From: Microstegium vimineum
Taxonomy: Eukaryota > Streptophyta > Magnoliopsida > Poales > Poaceae
NCBI GenBank assembly: GCA_022036555.1
Contig: CM039119.1
Span: 40,059,255-40,123,254 of the forward strand
Reading direction: 5' to 3'
Length of the DNA: 64,000 nucleotides
Made by a program: the position numbers and the translations under genes. How positions within the stretch are numbered: the first letter of the stretch is position 1; every line of letters begins with the position of its first letter. Shown piece after piece: positions 1 through 11,399 of the stretch. The notes beneath the pieces are model-generated. The model did no database searches, was not told the DNA's origin, and was given only the letters and a program-made list of their open reading frames with translations.

Positions 1-445
1 TTCCGAGTACTATCAATGATAGGACGCAAATATTTTATTCACAAAGTAGTATAATGTAGTATATACTCCCTTTTAGTAAAAAAAAAGTATACACACATTC
101 CAAAAAAAGTATGAATGCATACTCTCATGTTTTGTATATCTCCATACTCCGAGATCCGATCATGTTAGTATACGCTTATACTATCTATATCTTGACGTAT
201 ATATGCATACTCCATTTCAAAAAATATGTGTAAATACTCTATTCTAAAATGTATGCGCAGATACTCCATTCCATAAAGAATGTATAAATACTTATTAAAA
301 AAATGTATGTACGATAAAACAAATGTATACACGAATTGAATTAGCTAGCTCAATCCAGAATTCCAGTTAGATGATCACCAAACCGAGAAGTAAACTGACC
401 TTGAGCCGGAATTATTAATAACGTACAAATGATGTTCAAACATGC

Positions 446-503
<58 letters not shown>

Positions 504-1230
504 CCTTATTGTATTCAGTATCAACTTAGATCCGGTTTTTACGCAATAGCAGTCGCCTTTTTTCTGGTAATCCGTTTTTTCCCTTTTCACATATACATAT
601 CTTCAACCACTATCGGGCTAAGCTGGCCAACTTCTCTGGTTTATAGAAAAAAAACAATGACATATATTATAAAGAAAAAGAATAAAAATAAAAATAAATA
701 ACAGACTCTATCACACACTACTCTGATTCAAGATTTTGAAAAAACCACGTATTTAGCTCAAAGAATAGCAATACAGAAAGCCGATGATTCAGAAAATAGA
801 TTGAAATTTTGGCTATTTAATATTATATAGAAATATAAAAAAAAGGAAAATATGAATAAATATGAAACACTCATGTCTATATTTTACATTAACGTTCGGA
901 TTTTTTTCCTTGTAACGCACGGATATATTTGTTAGCTAGTATATATATAAATAATCAAAATAGCCTTTAAACCAACATTCCAGCAGGACATATTCTTTCA
1001 ATCAACAGCACTATTTGGTATATCTGAATTTCTAATAAAAGAAGCAGCCTAGCATCCCTTTTGCAAATATGTATACAAAAGCAATGCACAAGAAGCATAC
1101 CTTATGCATCTCCCAAGAGCAACGAGGAATTAGCAAAGCTAAAAGTCTGTTTTTTTCTAATCTAGAGACCAAAGAATGCGAAACAACAGGGATGCAAATA
1201 AGTGCTACTTGCAAATCAGTGTCATCCACA
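1..1230. other. AT-rich intergenic DNA
   Basis: Apart from one microsatellite I see no gene. Around 50-330 a short AT-rich phrase resembling gtatgcatactcc recurs in diverged form, which suggests decayed repeat sequence. All open frames here are short and of biased composition. Confidence 0.5.
445..502. repeat. Compound (GT)n(TA)n microsatellite
   Basis: A run of about seven GT units passes directly into about twenty-two TA units. A 71-codon open frame crossing it only encodes alternating Ile-Tyr and is an artefact of the repeat. Confidence 0.95.
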
Positions 1231-1740
1231 TCCGGCAAAGGAGATAAAGATGCATGCGGTGCTCAACAAGCAGGCTGCCCTTGGCCTGGGGGACTCACCA
1301 TGCCTGCTGCTTGGTGAAGGCCGCTGCCCGGCCGGCACGGCAAGCCACCAAGCGGATGATTGGTGCGGCGGTTGCGACGGTGGCCGGATGGACTGAGGTT
1401 CCAGCGGGGGATCTCCATAGACGCTGGCGCAGTTCTTGACTAGCAGGCCGACGGCTTGGGTTTCGCAGATGGAGATTTGGAGATAGTTTGGGTACCGTTG
1501 GCCTTTAATTTGGCGTGCGAGGAATGGAAGCAGCTTGGTTTTAGCAGGAAGTCGGCGAGGAATTGGCGTGCAGTTGCGTGAGCGCACCGGATCAGGAAGG
1601 GGGAGGAAGCGCTGGTCTATCGCCCGTCACCGGCTGCAAGCGGGCTGTGTTTCCTCGTGGCCTGTGTTTTAGCCCGGCGAAGAACGGAGCGGGGCCTCTC
1701 TCGACCATATATGATTTTTATTCAGCCAGCTCACTATGCC
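1222..1740 (-). other. GC-rich island with an unassigned open frame
   Basis: Base composition shifts abruptly to GC-rich between about 1240 and 1720. On the minus strand a 121-codon frame (1222-1587) stays open, but I recognise no domain and its start is not an obvious context. Open frames exist on both strands, as is normal for GC-rich DNA. It could be a captured gene fragment or the edge of the neighbouring element. I do not call it a gene. Confidence 0.2.
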
Positions 1741-1749
1741 TTATTATTA

Positions 1750-1870
1750 GAGCAAGTTTAGTAATACAACCAACAGCTGGCTGTATAAATCCTTATACCT
1801 CATCTCTCAGCTCACTCATATAATGGTTTTATCTTTCTAATCAATGTATGGCTTACTTGTCTATGTCACA
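1750..1870. mobile_element. Half of a grass MITE (GAGCAAGTTTA-type end)
   Basis: The stretch beginning agagcaagtttagtaat and continuing through a diverged body resembles a common grass miniature transposon end. I could not find the matching inverted end, so this is a one-ended or decayed copy. Confidence 0.35.
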
Positions 1871-4800
1871 CTATTCATTGGTTATTGTGCCCAAGGGACG
1901 GTAATTTGGCCCAGCACAAGCATAGCCCGGCCCGGTTATGTGTGGGCACGGGTTGGCACAACCCAAGACTGTATGTTGTGCCTGTGGGCTGGCACAACAG
2001 GACCCGAAGTTTAAGGGACGGCCCAACAACGGCCCGGTGTCCCATCTCCTCTCCCCCACGATCTTACCCATCCTCACGCCGGCCCAAGCGCACCCCTCCC
2101 GGCTGTATATAAACGACACCCCTTCCCGACCGACCGCTCGCTCACCAAACCCTAACCCTAAAGTGATTTCCCCATTGTGCCGCTCACTCCTGCCTCTCGC
2201 ACTCGCAGTCTCGTTCGCCTCGCCTCGACCTCTAGCCTCCACCTCGTCGTCTCTGGTCCACCACACCAACGACGTGAAGCGCTCAAGCTGCTCGGCCTGG
2301 TCCCGGTCCCTTGCCCCTTCTCCTCCGTCTCTAGTCTTCGTGTTACTTGTTACCCTTCCTCTCCCTCTCTTCCCTCTAGATCTTGCCATGTGAGTTCCTG
2401 TTCCCGTGAGCCCTCCTCCACCGCTCGCCATCCTTGCTAACGGTGTCGTCTTCTCTGGGGTGTTCTCGTCTTCTCTGGCGCCGAGCTTCGGTTGCGTAGG
2501 TGATTTTGAACCCTAACCCTAACACATCTCCCTTATGGAGATCTATATTTCTCACTAACAGTTCTTCACTTATTCTTCCTTTTCTCTTTGCGTAGATCGG
2601 TAGCCAATGCTTCATCCTCAAGCTTTGCCGTAGAGTGAGCAAGGCGGCCACCCTGCACTATCGAGGAACGATGCTGGAGAGGCCTCATCTTCCTCCGGGT
2701 CTGGCACCCTATGGTGAGGACGATGACGACCTCCGTGTTGATGCTGCTGCGTTGTTCGGTGTTGATGTCAGAGACGAACATTTTGGTCCGAATTTGATCG
2801 ACCTAGACGTGGATGATGACTTTGGTGGAGGGGGGCCTAGGAACTAGAACTCCAACGGCTCTGCTCCATCTATTGCTGGTAATGGTAAGACTGTGAAAGT
2901 GCATCTAGTCCCTTAGTATGTTTTGGATGATTGAATGACAACGCGATTAAAGATCTAACATGTCTTCTAAGTGATGGACATGTACTTGGTTATCTCACAA
3001 GTGTTTGGTTAAAGTATTTAAAGCCAAAATGATGCATTATTGTATAAGATTACTAGATCAAGCACAAGACAACCATGCAACAAGGAATTCATGAATAAGG
3101 CTTATCTATTGTGGGACACCAATGATTCATATGAAATAATATTGATTGGTCAAGATTTGTCTCACAAGTGTTTGGTTCAAATGTTTAAAGCCAGAATGAT
3201 GGATTGTTGTATAAAATATCTAGATCAAGCACAAGACAACCATGCAACAAGGAATTCATAAATAAGGCTTATCTATTGTGGGATATCAATGACTCATATA
3301 AAGGAACCTTGTTTTATTCAAAGGGTTTGATGTATCACAAGCTTAATGAATGATTCAACACAAGATATTGTTTGAAAGGCTTGAGATGGTGAAGATATCA
3401 AATAAAAGGTCTTCGAGGTACTAAGCAAGGGTGAAGGGCAAGCGATGGCTGGGCGGCCGAAGAACATAGCTAGGGTGAAGAAGAAAGTACTTGCATTTAG
3501 TTGAGGTATCAATCAAGCTATGATGATCATATGTATGTGAATGATCAAATCACTATTGGATTGATTGATGGAAGTGACTTGGTGCGTTTGGATTTATCTA
3601 CACTTGATGAATGAACTCAAGTCACATGCTCAAGATGGCTATGCTCAAGTAAAAGGAATGATTTTGACATGGTTTGCAACCTCCTATCTAGAAGATCGAA
3701 AGAAGCGGCTATGGTTCCAAGAAGATCAAAACAAAAGAATTTAAATTCTCTCTTTTATTTTAACTTGAGTTTATAGGTATGATGTACTACTAAGAGTGAT
3801 GCATCATGTTGATAAACAATGTTTCTTAAGTGCTCAAGCTGACCCATGTGAGGTATGAGTGAGATAGACAAGCATTAGAACCTTAGTGGCACTATCTGGT
3901 AAATACTGAACGCGTCCGATATCCATACCGGACGTGTCCGGTATTGGCGAATTGGATTTTGAAACAGGGGAATATCGGACGTGTCCGGTATCCATATCAG
4001 ACGTGTCCAGTATCCCCAACGGCTACAAAACGCTAGTTTTCTTGGGGTCTATAAATACCCCCAAGCCCTCTCCTATGGGGGTTGCTGATTCTGTTGGTCA
4101 CTACACACTTCTTTGAGCCTTGCAAACACTCTCTAACCCTCTCTTAGTGAGTGATTGATCCAAATTGTAAAATCATATTAGTGGGTTGAGTGAAAGCCAC
4201 TTGAGCACTAGAGCATATTGTTTATTTCATGATTCGCATTTGTTACTCTTGGACCTTCGGTCCTAGACGCTTAGGCATCGCCAGAGAGCACCCAAGAGCT
4301 TGTGGGTTGCCTCGGATCGTTTGTAAAGGTTGATCTCACCGCCGAAAGGAAAGAGATCAAATTAGTGGAAGGAGCAAAGACGGTTGGAAAAGACCGCGGC
4401 TAGAGACGAACTTCGGGCCCTCTAGAGCTTGACCGTTTTTGGCAGCTCGCAGCCCGCTCAATGGAGAGTAGGATCCTTAGTGGGTCCGAACTTCGGTAAA
4501 ACAAATATCTTGTCTCAATTTGCAATTCATTTGATATTTGTGATCCACGTGGTTGTTTGAGTTTGTGTGCAGGTTCTGGGTGTTCTCTAAGTTGAATAAT
4601 AAGCACTAGCAACCTACTGGAAGTTGGGAGAAGAAGAAAGCACACTACCTGAGGTTTCCACAGAAACCGTGCATACCGGACGTGTCCGGTACTAATACTG
4701 GACGTGTCTGGTATTAGCCCTGTGTGCCCACTCTATCTATTCACTATGCTAATCTTTGTGGTGCAGGTTTTTGACACTTAGACTTGCTTCATACTATCCA

Positions 4801-4877
4801 TATATTCTGTGTCTATCTAAAATAGAGTGTATCTCTTTGGTTTGAAGTTTCTATGCAATTAGAAACTCCTTCACTAA

Positions 4878-5512
4878 CCGTGTGTTTGGATTGAGGGTTG
4901 GAGTGGGATATCCCGGGTTGGACCCAGATAGCACGTTGTTTGGTTTGCGGGTTTCGTGAAACTGGGTTGACCCGGGTTGGCATATTCCCTCCAGATGTGG
5001 GTTCATCACATTCCACCAAATCGACCGGACCGTGCGGGTCGAGCTGGGTTGAGCGAGGCTGGGCGCAGGGCTGAGTGCTCGGGCAAGCGGCCCGCGGCGC
5101 TGCAGGGAAGCCCGAGGCAGGGCGCAACCGTCGAGGCAGGGCGAGTGGCGTCGGGGCAGGGCGAGCGGCTTCGGGGCAGGGCGCAAGTCGAGCGGCGTCG
5201 GGGCAGGGCGAGCCCAAGGCAGGTCGCGGTGCTGAGGCGAGCGGCGTCGGAGCAGGGCGCGGTCATCGAGGCCACGCGGCTCACTCGTCCGTCTCGCAGA
5301 TGGCCTCAAGTGGAAGAAGGAAGAAGAAGAATAGTCACTGACGAGCAGGACCCACATGTCAATGACTCAACCCATTTTCAGATATCCCCTCAACCAAACA
5401 AAGAAGTGGGATGAACCCATTCTTTAAACCAAACAAGAGATGGGTTCAACCCAACCCACAAAACTGGGTTGGATCCAACCCATCCCAGGTCGTCCCCAAA
5501 CCAAACACACAA
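4878..5512. mobile_element. Tourist-like (PIF/Harbinger-type) element nested in the LTR
   Basis: Ends are CCGTGTGTTTGG on the left and, inverted, TTGTGTGTTTGG on the right. The element is flanked by TAA at 4875-4877 and 5513-5515, the duplication size and type used by PIF/Harbinger elements. Subterminal sequences rich in GGGTTG and CAACCC mirror each other. The interior is GC-rich and carries a minisatellite but no recognisable transposase. Confidence 0.7.
5075..5285. repeat. GC-rich minisatellite, unit about 20 bp
   Basis: Variants of ggcgtcggggcagggcgagc are repeated in imperfect tandem. Long open frames on both strands come from the repeat (peptides of repeated Gly-Gln-Gly type) and are not genes. 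Confidence 0.75.
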
Positions 5513-7428
5513 TAATAGTTTTGCATTTAAAGTTGTATTTTTTTAGAAATGCCTATTCACCCCCCCCCTCTAGGTGGCATCCCAGGTCCTTTCATACTGG
5601 TAAGAACACATCCCCTGTGTGGGATGATTTTGAGGATATCTATGAGGATGTGAATGGTGAATCAGTTTGCACTAAGGCTACCTATAAAATGTGTAGAAGT
5701 ACTTTATCTACTACATCTAAATCTAGTACTGGCCACTTGAGGGGCACCAAGCTTCTTGTAAGGACAAACTCCAAAGAGGTGTTGTTGTTTAGTCTAGGCT
5801 TGCTTTGAATCCTAATGGTTTTGTGCATAATTGGAACTATAAACCTGATGTAGCTAGACTTGAACTGCGTTGCTTGATTGCTAGGATTGATCTGCCATTA
5901 AAAATAGGTGAATCAAATGCCTTTGCAGAGTACATTCAACGTGCTCATAACCCTATGTTTGTTGTTGTATCTAGACATAGCACCACTAGGGATCATTCCA
6001 AGCTTTTTATTGATCGTCATAACATGCTTTAAAATCATGTTTTGCCTGCTGCTTCCTCTATTGCTCTGACATCAGACATTTGGTCTGGTAATGCTAAGAA
6101 AGATTACATTAGTATTATGGCTCATCATGTTAGTGCTGACTGGGAGTTGCAGAAAAAGGTTATCAGTCTTCGGTTGATTGAGGTAAAACATACTGGTGAG
6201 AATATTGCTGAAAAAGTTGCTGGTGTGGTTCAGGAGTTTGGCATGATTGATAAGATTTTTTCTGTAACTCTAGATAATGCATCTTATAATTCTAAGCCTA
6301 TGGAAACTTTGACACCTATGTTTGCTAGTTATTTAGATTCTGATCCTGCACCTGAGCCCTTTGATCCTCATAAGCATAAGTATAATCTTATGCATCAACG
6401 TTGTGCTTGTCATATCATTAATCTGATTGTCAAATCGGGTTTAAAGAGGTTCAAACCTTTGTTAGAGAACTTTAGAACTGCTATTAACTTCTTGAATTCT
6501 TCTAATCAAAGAATTTCTATGTTTAAGAACTACTGCAATGCTCAACAACTTAGACCTAGAAAATTTGTTTTAGATATGAATGTTAGATGGAATGATACAT
6601 ATGTTATGCTTAAACATTTGCTCCCATATAAGGATGTTTTTCTGTCTTCATTAATGACAATTATGGTTAACATTATTAACTACAAGGCACTGGTATATTG
6701 CTGGAAAGATACTTGATTTCCTAGAAATTTTTTATGATTCCACAGTTGTTCAATCTGGTGTTTACTATCCAACTAGTCCACTTATTTTGCACCATATGCC
6801 AGACAAAATTTCTCATTTACATTATTCTAAAAAGGATCGGAATCTTTTTTCTGTTGTGTATCCTATGAAGCTAAAATTCCTTAAATAATATAAGGATATA
6901 CCAATGCTATATTCATTTGCATTCATTCTTGATCCAAAGAATCCTAGAGGCAAGTTGAGAGGTTTATTTAATGTTCTTCAAATAATGCATGAAAAAACTG
7001 GTCTGATGTGAAAATTGAAATATATAAAATATGTGGCTAAGTTTGGTGCAGCCACTGCTCAAAGAAGGGCTACACAGCCTCCAAGCCAAATTGGTAAGAG
7101 AAAACATGCATGGGGAATAATCTTTGGAGGTCCTGGAGCCTATGGTGTTGTTAGACCTTCTCCTTCCCCTACCTCCACTCCATCTGCTACTGGTGCTGGC
7201 TGTGAGCTAACAACTTATCTAGATAGTGATAATGTCATAACATTTGTGCTTTCCAAGTTTCTAAAGATTTTCTTTACCTTGTATAGAATCCTAACTGATT
7301 CGAAACACCCTAGATTTCTTTGTATCTGTTTTGAGAACTCGAAACTGATCCAAACAAAGCCTGAGTAGTTGGACTCTGTTTTTCAAAAGTATAGTTGAGC
7401 TCTCTCTTTCCATTTTCCATCCAAGTGA

Positions 7429-7638
7429 GGTCCTATTTGGATCTCATGGACTAAAGTTTAGCAACTAAACTATATACCATTTTAGCTCTTAAGGCTCCAA
7501 AAAAGAGGTCTAATGTGTTGTTTAAATTTTAGACCATCTCACAAAATTTTAGATCACATAAGTGAGCTAAAGTGGTCTAAAATTTTAATCAACAACTTTA
7601 GACAACTAAAATTTAGACCAGAGATTGCAAAGAAGCCC
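7429..7638. mobile_element. MITE with about 32-bp imperfect inverted ends
   Basis: The left end (GGTCCTATTTGGATCTC then GGACTAAAGTTTAG) pairs with the inverted right end (GGGCTTCTTTGCAATCTC then GGTCTAAATTTTAG). The body is AT-rich and non-coding, and the flanks give no clear target duplication. This type is common in grass intergenic DNA. Confidence 0.65.
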
Positions 7639-7760
7639 TTCGATTTAATCTTGCTTCGTTCCTCTTTTTTCTGAGAGAATAATCTTCTAAAAGCCATTCA
7701 TGGTTCTGCTCAAAACCAATAAAACACTGTTATTGACTGGTATGTGCTCTGTGGGTAGTA

Positions 7761-7997
7761 CTCCCCTATCTCAAAATAAAAGTCGTTATAGGATATATGC
7801 AGGTTAGATTTATAAAATAATATATGCATCATTAATATCTCTAAATTAATTTATTATCTTAAGTATATTTGATGATTTATAATAATTATTATATATTATA
7901 AATAATAATATTATATATATATATAATTGATTAAAGTAAATAAATTAACTTCTCATCAAACAAGAATGACTCTAATTTGAGAAGGAGACGGAGAGAG
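7761..7997. mobile_element. Stowaway MITE
   Basis: CTCCCCTATCTCAAA on the left matches the inverted right end that finishes GACGGAGAGAG. TA dinucleotides at 7759-7760 and 7998-7999 are the Tc1/mariner-type duplication. The interior is AT-rich with no coding. Confidence 0.85.
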
Positions 7998-8211
7998 TAT
8001 GCCCATTTGTAAGCAATGTTAACGAAATTTGTAAGCAATGTTAACGAAATTTCATATAAAGTGCACCATGTGGCAATAGTGTATAAAAAACCTGCCCACC
8101 GAGATATAAAGTAGGTTACCTTGCAAGCTCCTTCACGCAAGCAAAGGCTAGGTTAACATGGTTGTTTATATAATTATATAAATAAATAAACAATTCCTCA
8201 CCAAAATAACT

Positions 8212-8287
8212 TGCCTAGGCGGTGTAGTCGGTGATCATTTTAGTTTCACACACTAAAGGTCCCAGTTCGAACGCGTACGATCAGACA
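8212..8287 (+). pseudogene. tRNA-Val(CAC)-like relic or SINE head
   Basis: The segment has an A-box-like ggtgtagtcggtgatc and a six-pair anticodon stem (TTTAGT with ACTAAA) closing a seven-base loop TTCACAC, whose anticodon would be CAC (Val). A B-box-like agttcgaac follows. The acceptor stem and T stem do not pair, so it is not a working tRNA. It may be a dead tRNA gene or the head of a tRNA-derived SINE whose body would be the next 100-200 bp. Confidence 0.55.
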
Positions 8288-10045
8288 CTTTGTTATCATT
8301 TTGTTAGGTCAGATGGCCCACGCTGTGATAATATAAATATTTTGCCTAGCCCACACTCTGGTAATACAGAGATTTTGCCTTTTATCATTTGATCCATATA
8401 CTGTACATGACTTACTATATTCCGTATGTTGTTGTATTTGTCATAATTCATGTGATTCCATATAGACTGAGTATCTTGTCTGGGATCCCACCCCTGATTG
8501 CGCTGAAGAAGATAACGGGAGCTGCTGCTGGAGAGATCTCACCCTCCTCACGTTCGAGATCCGGGTCACAGATTTGCCGTGACCTGTCCTCCCATCATCA
8601 TCGCATCAGAAGCAGCCCGTCGCTTCGCGTCGATCCCAGTACGCCGCCTCCCTCGACGGGTGTCCACCGTCGATCCCTACCTGCTCCTGCTCCTGCTCCT
8701 GGTACCAAACGCCCAACAGCTGGAGCGCCAGCAGTCAGCTGTCCTAGCAGCAAGCGCACGCGCCGTGAGGCGGACACCTGGACTGGACGAGCGGCGGCAG
8801 ACCAGGAGGTTCCTCTCCTTTCTGCGTCGTCCCACTCCGCGCCTGCGCTGCCTTCCTTCCCTCCTTGACCGAAAAGCCAAAAGATTTGGCATGCCATGAA
8901 TGACGATACGCTCGTCGTTGCACGGAGCCGGAGCGCACAGTTTTGTAAGACAATCACCTAAACCAGCCCTCCTCCTAATTTAGATTTGAGTCTCCAGGTT
9001 CTTTTTTTAGTTTAACTCCAAAAATTAGACCACCTAGTTTTCTGTGACCCCATATAGCAGTCATATTAGTTCCTCACATATCTCACTTCTGTCATCATCT
9101 ACTGTCTCCCTCCTTCCTTTCGGTGGGAAGGGGTGTCATGGGAGGGAGGAGGGGCTTCGGCGGGAGGATGACACGCCGGGGAGGTGTCCCACACTACACT
9201 GAGCTGTCCACGCTGGAGAGGGTTCTGCTCACGCCGGGGAGGTGCTCCACACCGGAAGGGTGAAGGCCGTGCGTGGAGGTTACCAGATCAATTGCCATCA
9301 GGAAGAACTGTCGGACCGATGATAGATAGATGCCGAGCGACGCATGAGCCTAACAGCAGAAACCATCGAGTAGGAGCTCTCTTTCGGGGCCGGCGCCTCC
9401 TTCGGGGCCGTCCCTCTCACAGCTCGTATTCGTCGTCCACAGATTTGGTGGGGAATCGCGCCGGACGCCGGACCAGACCAGACCTGGGATGCGGAACAGC
9501 TGGGAGGCTTGGCTGGCTGGACGGACGGACGGACCACAGTTCGTGCAATCGGGTTGGGCGGCTAATGAATGATCGATCGAGTGTTAAGTCCTCTTGCTTG
9601 ATCCAACACCATTTCACTGCCCAAATTGCCTTTTTCCATCAGTGTTCTTCACGGAACATAACCTGAATCATGTTACTCTCTAATTCGAGAATGTTCAGAT
9701 ATCAAAATGCCATGATGTTTGTTTCGGTTGCTGTTTCGTCGTCATTAGAGATCCTGATTGATTTCTTCTGAGGCCATCTCACCTTTCTGAATTCGATTTC
9801 TTGTGAGACCATCTCTCCTTTTTCAATCTTCTTTTGTGCAAAGCTTCGTTCTCATTCCAAATGGTATCCGGATCAAATTCCGGTTCTACCCATCATAATT
9901 AATCTAATGAGTGCTCCTCTGAACTTTTTTATTCAGGGAGAGTACAGCAAAAAAAAATATAATTTTTGATCAAAAGAAACCCCCAATTAGTACACCCTTG
10001 AAATCCTTTTGTTTACCACGAGTACTAACTGGCAACTGCACATAA
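8288..10045. other. Intergenic region with two GC-rich blocks
   Basis: Blocks at about 8500-8880 and 9120-9560 are GC-rich and give overlapping open frames on both strands, the longest 160 codons at 9184-9666. None shows a recognisable domain. They could be captured gene fragments or untranslated leaders. The rest is AT-rich. The last few hundred bases before 10046 would contain the 3' untranslated region of the phosphatase gene. Confidence 0.35.
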
Positions 10046-11098
10046 CTAGTGATTCCTCCTCCGGAGATCGACGACGACGACCGAGACGTTGTCGGAGCTG
10101 CGCCTGGCGAGGGCCAGTTTGGTGAGCAGCGCGGCGGCCTCGGCGCACCACTTGGCCCGGCCCCTGCGGAGGCAGGCGCGCGCCACCTCGCACGCGGCCT
10201 CGTTGCTGACCACGTCCCATAGCCCGTCGCTGGCCAGGATGAGGCACTCGTCGCCGTCGGACCGGTCCGTCACCGTCACCTCGGGCACGGACGACACGTA
10301 CGGCTTGAGGTAGCCGTCCCCGATGGCGCGGGACATGGCGAGGACGCCCAGCACGCGCGCGCCCTCCCAGAAGATGACGCGCCCGCCCGCGGCCTCGATC
10401 CGCTCCATCTCGTCGGGGCGGTCGGGCTTGTGGTCCGATGACAGCGGCACCGGCGGCGCGCCGCCCCCGCGGCAGAGCAGGGCGCGGCTGTCGCCGCAGT
10501 TGCCCACCACGACGCGGCGCTCCTCCACGACGGCCACCACGGCGGTGGAGCCCACGTGGTCGCACTTGTGCGCGTCGCAGCAGCAGGCACCGCGCCCGCC
10601 GGCCGACATCACCTCGCTGTCCATCCGCGCGAAGCTGCGCTCCATCGCCGCGGTCCAGGAGGCCGCCGTGGAGCCGGAGCCGGGGATGTCGGCGGCGGCA
10701 CCGAGCTCCTCGGCGAGCAGCTCGTGCATCCGGTCCCGGCACGCCTCGGCCACGTGCGAGCAGCCGTGGCCGTCGAAGACTCCGTAGAAGTCGCGCCTCC
10801 CGCCGTCGTCCGCCTTGCCCTCAGCGAGGGTGAACGCCTCGCGCACAGACACGGCGTCCTCCATCTCCCTCCTGCGGCCGACCACCGACGCCGCCCCGTG
10901 CTTGCGCGCCACGAGCAGCTCCCCCGCCTCGAGGCCCCGCTTCCTCGTGGCGGCGTCGGCCGTGCCAGCGTGCTTCCACCTCCCGGCCAGTCGCCGCCTC
11001 TCGGCGCGCGCCCTGGCCCTGGCCTCCGCCTCCGCCCCGACCACCGGTGCCGCCGTCGCCGCGGCGGCCGAGTCACAGCACACCTGCGCCATCGACAT
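10046..11098 (-). CDS. Clade A protein phosphatase 2C
   Basis: This Mg/Mn-dependent Ser/Thr phosphatase of 350 residues belongs to the group that blocks abscisic acid signalling by dephosphorylating SnRK2 kinases and is itself inhibited by PYR/PYL receptors. Visible motifs: RRREMED (metal-binding Glu80, Asp81), YGVFDGHGCSHVA (Asp109), GNCGDSRAL (about 199-207), RVLGVLAMSRAIGD, ASDGLWD (Asp291) and SSDNVSV near the end. Trp244 in RVIFWEGAR sits where the receptor-lock tryptophan lies in this clade. I chose the ATG at 11098. The frame is open to 11137 but only from a GTG, and a second ATG is at 11092. The N-terminus is Ala/Arg-rich. The gene has no intron, although clade A genes usually have several. 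ABRE-type promoter motifs fit feedback induction by abscisic acid. Clade is confident, exact orthologue is not. Confidence 0.93.
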   Translation of the reverse strand: MSMAQVCCDSAAAATAAPVVGAEAEARARARAERRRLAGRWKHAGTADAATRKRGLEAGELLVARKHGAASVVGRRREMEDAVSVREAFTLAEGKADDGGRRDFYGVFDGHGCSHVAEACRDRMHELLAEELGAAADIPGSGSTAASWTAAMERSFARMDSEVMSAGGRGACCCDAHKCDHVGSTAVVAVVEERRVVVGNCGDSRALLCRGGGAPPVPLSSDHKPDRPDEMERIEAAGGRVIFWEGARVLGVLAMSRAIGDGYLKPYVSSVPEVTVTDRSDGDECLILASDGLWDVVSNEAACEVARACLRRGRAKWCAEAAALLTKLALARRSSDNVSVVVVDLRRRNH

Positions 11099-11223
11099 CA
11101 ACCAACCACCACCGCCCGCCTCCGCCACCCCTTCCACCTCAATCTACCAAGCAAACTAATCCTACGCCGGCGGCGGGAGGAGAGTTGAGACTTGAGACTT
11201 GAGAGAGGGTCCCGTGGTGCCCG

Positions 11224-11231
11224 TTTTAAAA
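11224..11231 (-). promoter_or_regulatory. TATA-like box of the PP2C gene
   Basis: On the minus strand the gene is preceded by ttttaaaa about 126 bp upstream of the chosen ATG. The surroundings are strongly GC-rich, so this AT cluster stands out. Transcription start is inferred, not seen. Confidence 0.45.
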
Positions 11232-11345
11232 GGCGCCCGCGTCCCGTCCGTCCGTGGAGTGGGGGCGCGTGGCGGGGCGCGCGATCTCTGAGAAGGACCG
11301 GGTGGCGCCCACAGCATCTGGGCCGTCCACGGGCTCACCTTGCAC

Positions 11346-11384
11346 GACACGTTGCCGCCGCTCTTGAGCCCCGGCGCGACACGT
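11346..11384 (-). promoter_or_regulatory. Pair of ABRE motifs (ACGTGTC) upstream of PP2C
   Basis: GACACGT occurs at 11346-11352 and 11378-11384. Read in the gene's direction both are ACGTGTC, the core of the abscisic-acid-responsive element bound by ABF/ABI5 bZIP factors. They lie about 250-290 bp upstream of the ATG. Confidence 0.65.
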
Positions 11385-11399
11385 GACGCGCGCCGCTGT

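Larger units (their letters stand above)
2894..5594 (+). mobile_element. Solo LTR, long-LTR family, inside the hAT gene
   Basis: The unit starts TGAAAG and ends CTTTCA. It is flanked by gactg (2889-2893) and tactg (5595-5599), a 5-bp target duplication with one mismatch. No second LTR or polymerase coding is present, so it looks like a solo LTR. A TATA-like tataaata lies near 4049. Palindromic CGGACGTGTCCG-type motifs occur at 3926-3945, 3970-4015 and 4673-4715. The same end sequences recur in the unit at 51734-53578. Lineage is uncertain: a Del/Tekay-type gypsy is possible. Confidence 0.75.
2635..7245 (+). pseudogene. hAT transposase (RICESLEEPER-like), broken
   Basis: Pieces in order are an acidic N-terminal part (2635-2893), a BED-type zinc finger region (5600-5806, with paired cysteines and TGHL), a linker (5805-6032), and the core (6042-6716). 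The core shows SDIWSG, SVTLDNAS, RCACHIINLIV and RWNDTYVMLKHL, all characteristic of hAT transposases. A C-terminal region follows in shifted frames (6716-7245). Premature stops occur at the ends of these segments. The usual C-terminal dimerisation domain is not visible. Removing the LTR and one target duplication leaves the N-terminal and BED segments in the same reading frame, so the LTR hit a gene that was still coherent there. The element is not autonomous today. Confidence 0.8.
1880..7370 (+). mobile_element. Decayed hAT transposon, interrupted
   Basis: The left part (1880-2110) has repeated GGCCCG and GGCAC-type motifs like the subterminal regions of plant hAT elements. A TATA-like tatataaa at about 2106 and an untranslated leader with ccctaaccctaa follow. 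The coding relic runs from 2635 to about 7245 and includes a BED zinc finger and hAT catalytic-region motifs. A 2.7-kb LTR lies inside at 2894-5594. I could not define terminal inverted repeats or an 8-bp duplication, so both outer limits are approximate. The C-terminal dimerisation region seems lost near 7245. Confidence 0.7.

Noticed and set aside
4813..5414. Several 90-168-codon frames in the first solo LTR
   Set aside because: They come from the GC-rich minisatellite and occur in most frames on both strands.
9987..10742. 251-codon minus frame over the phosphatase
   Set aside because: Shadow of the PP2C gene in another frame. The translation is almost only Arg, Gly and Ala.
10556..11188. 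210-codon plus frame opposite PP2C
   Set aside because: Antisense open frame caused by GC-rich third positions. It has no domain.
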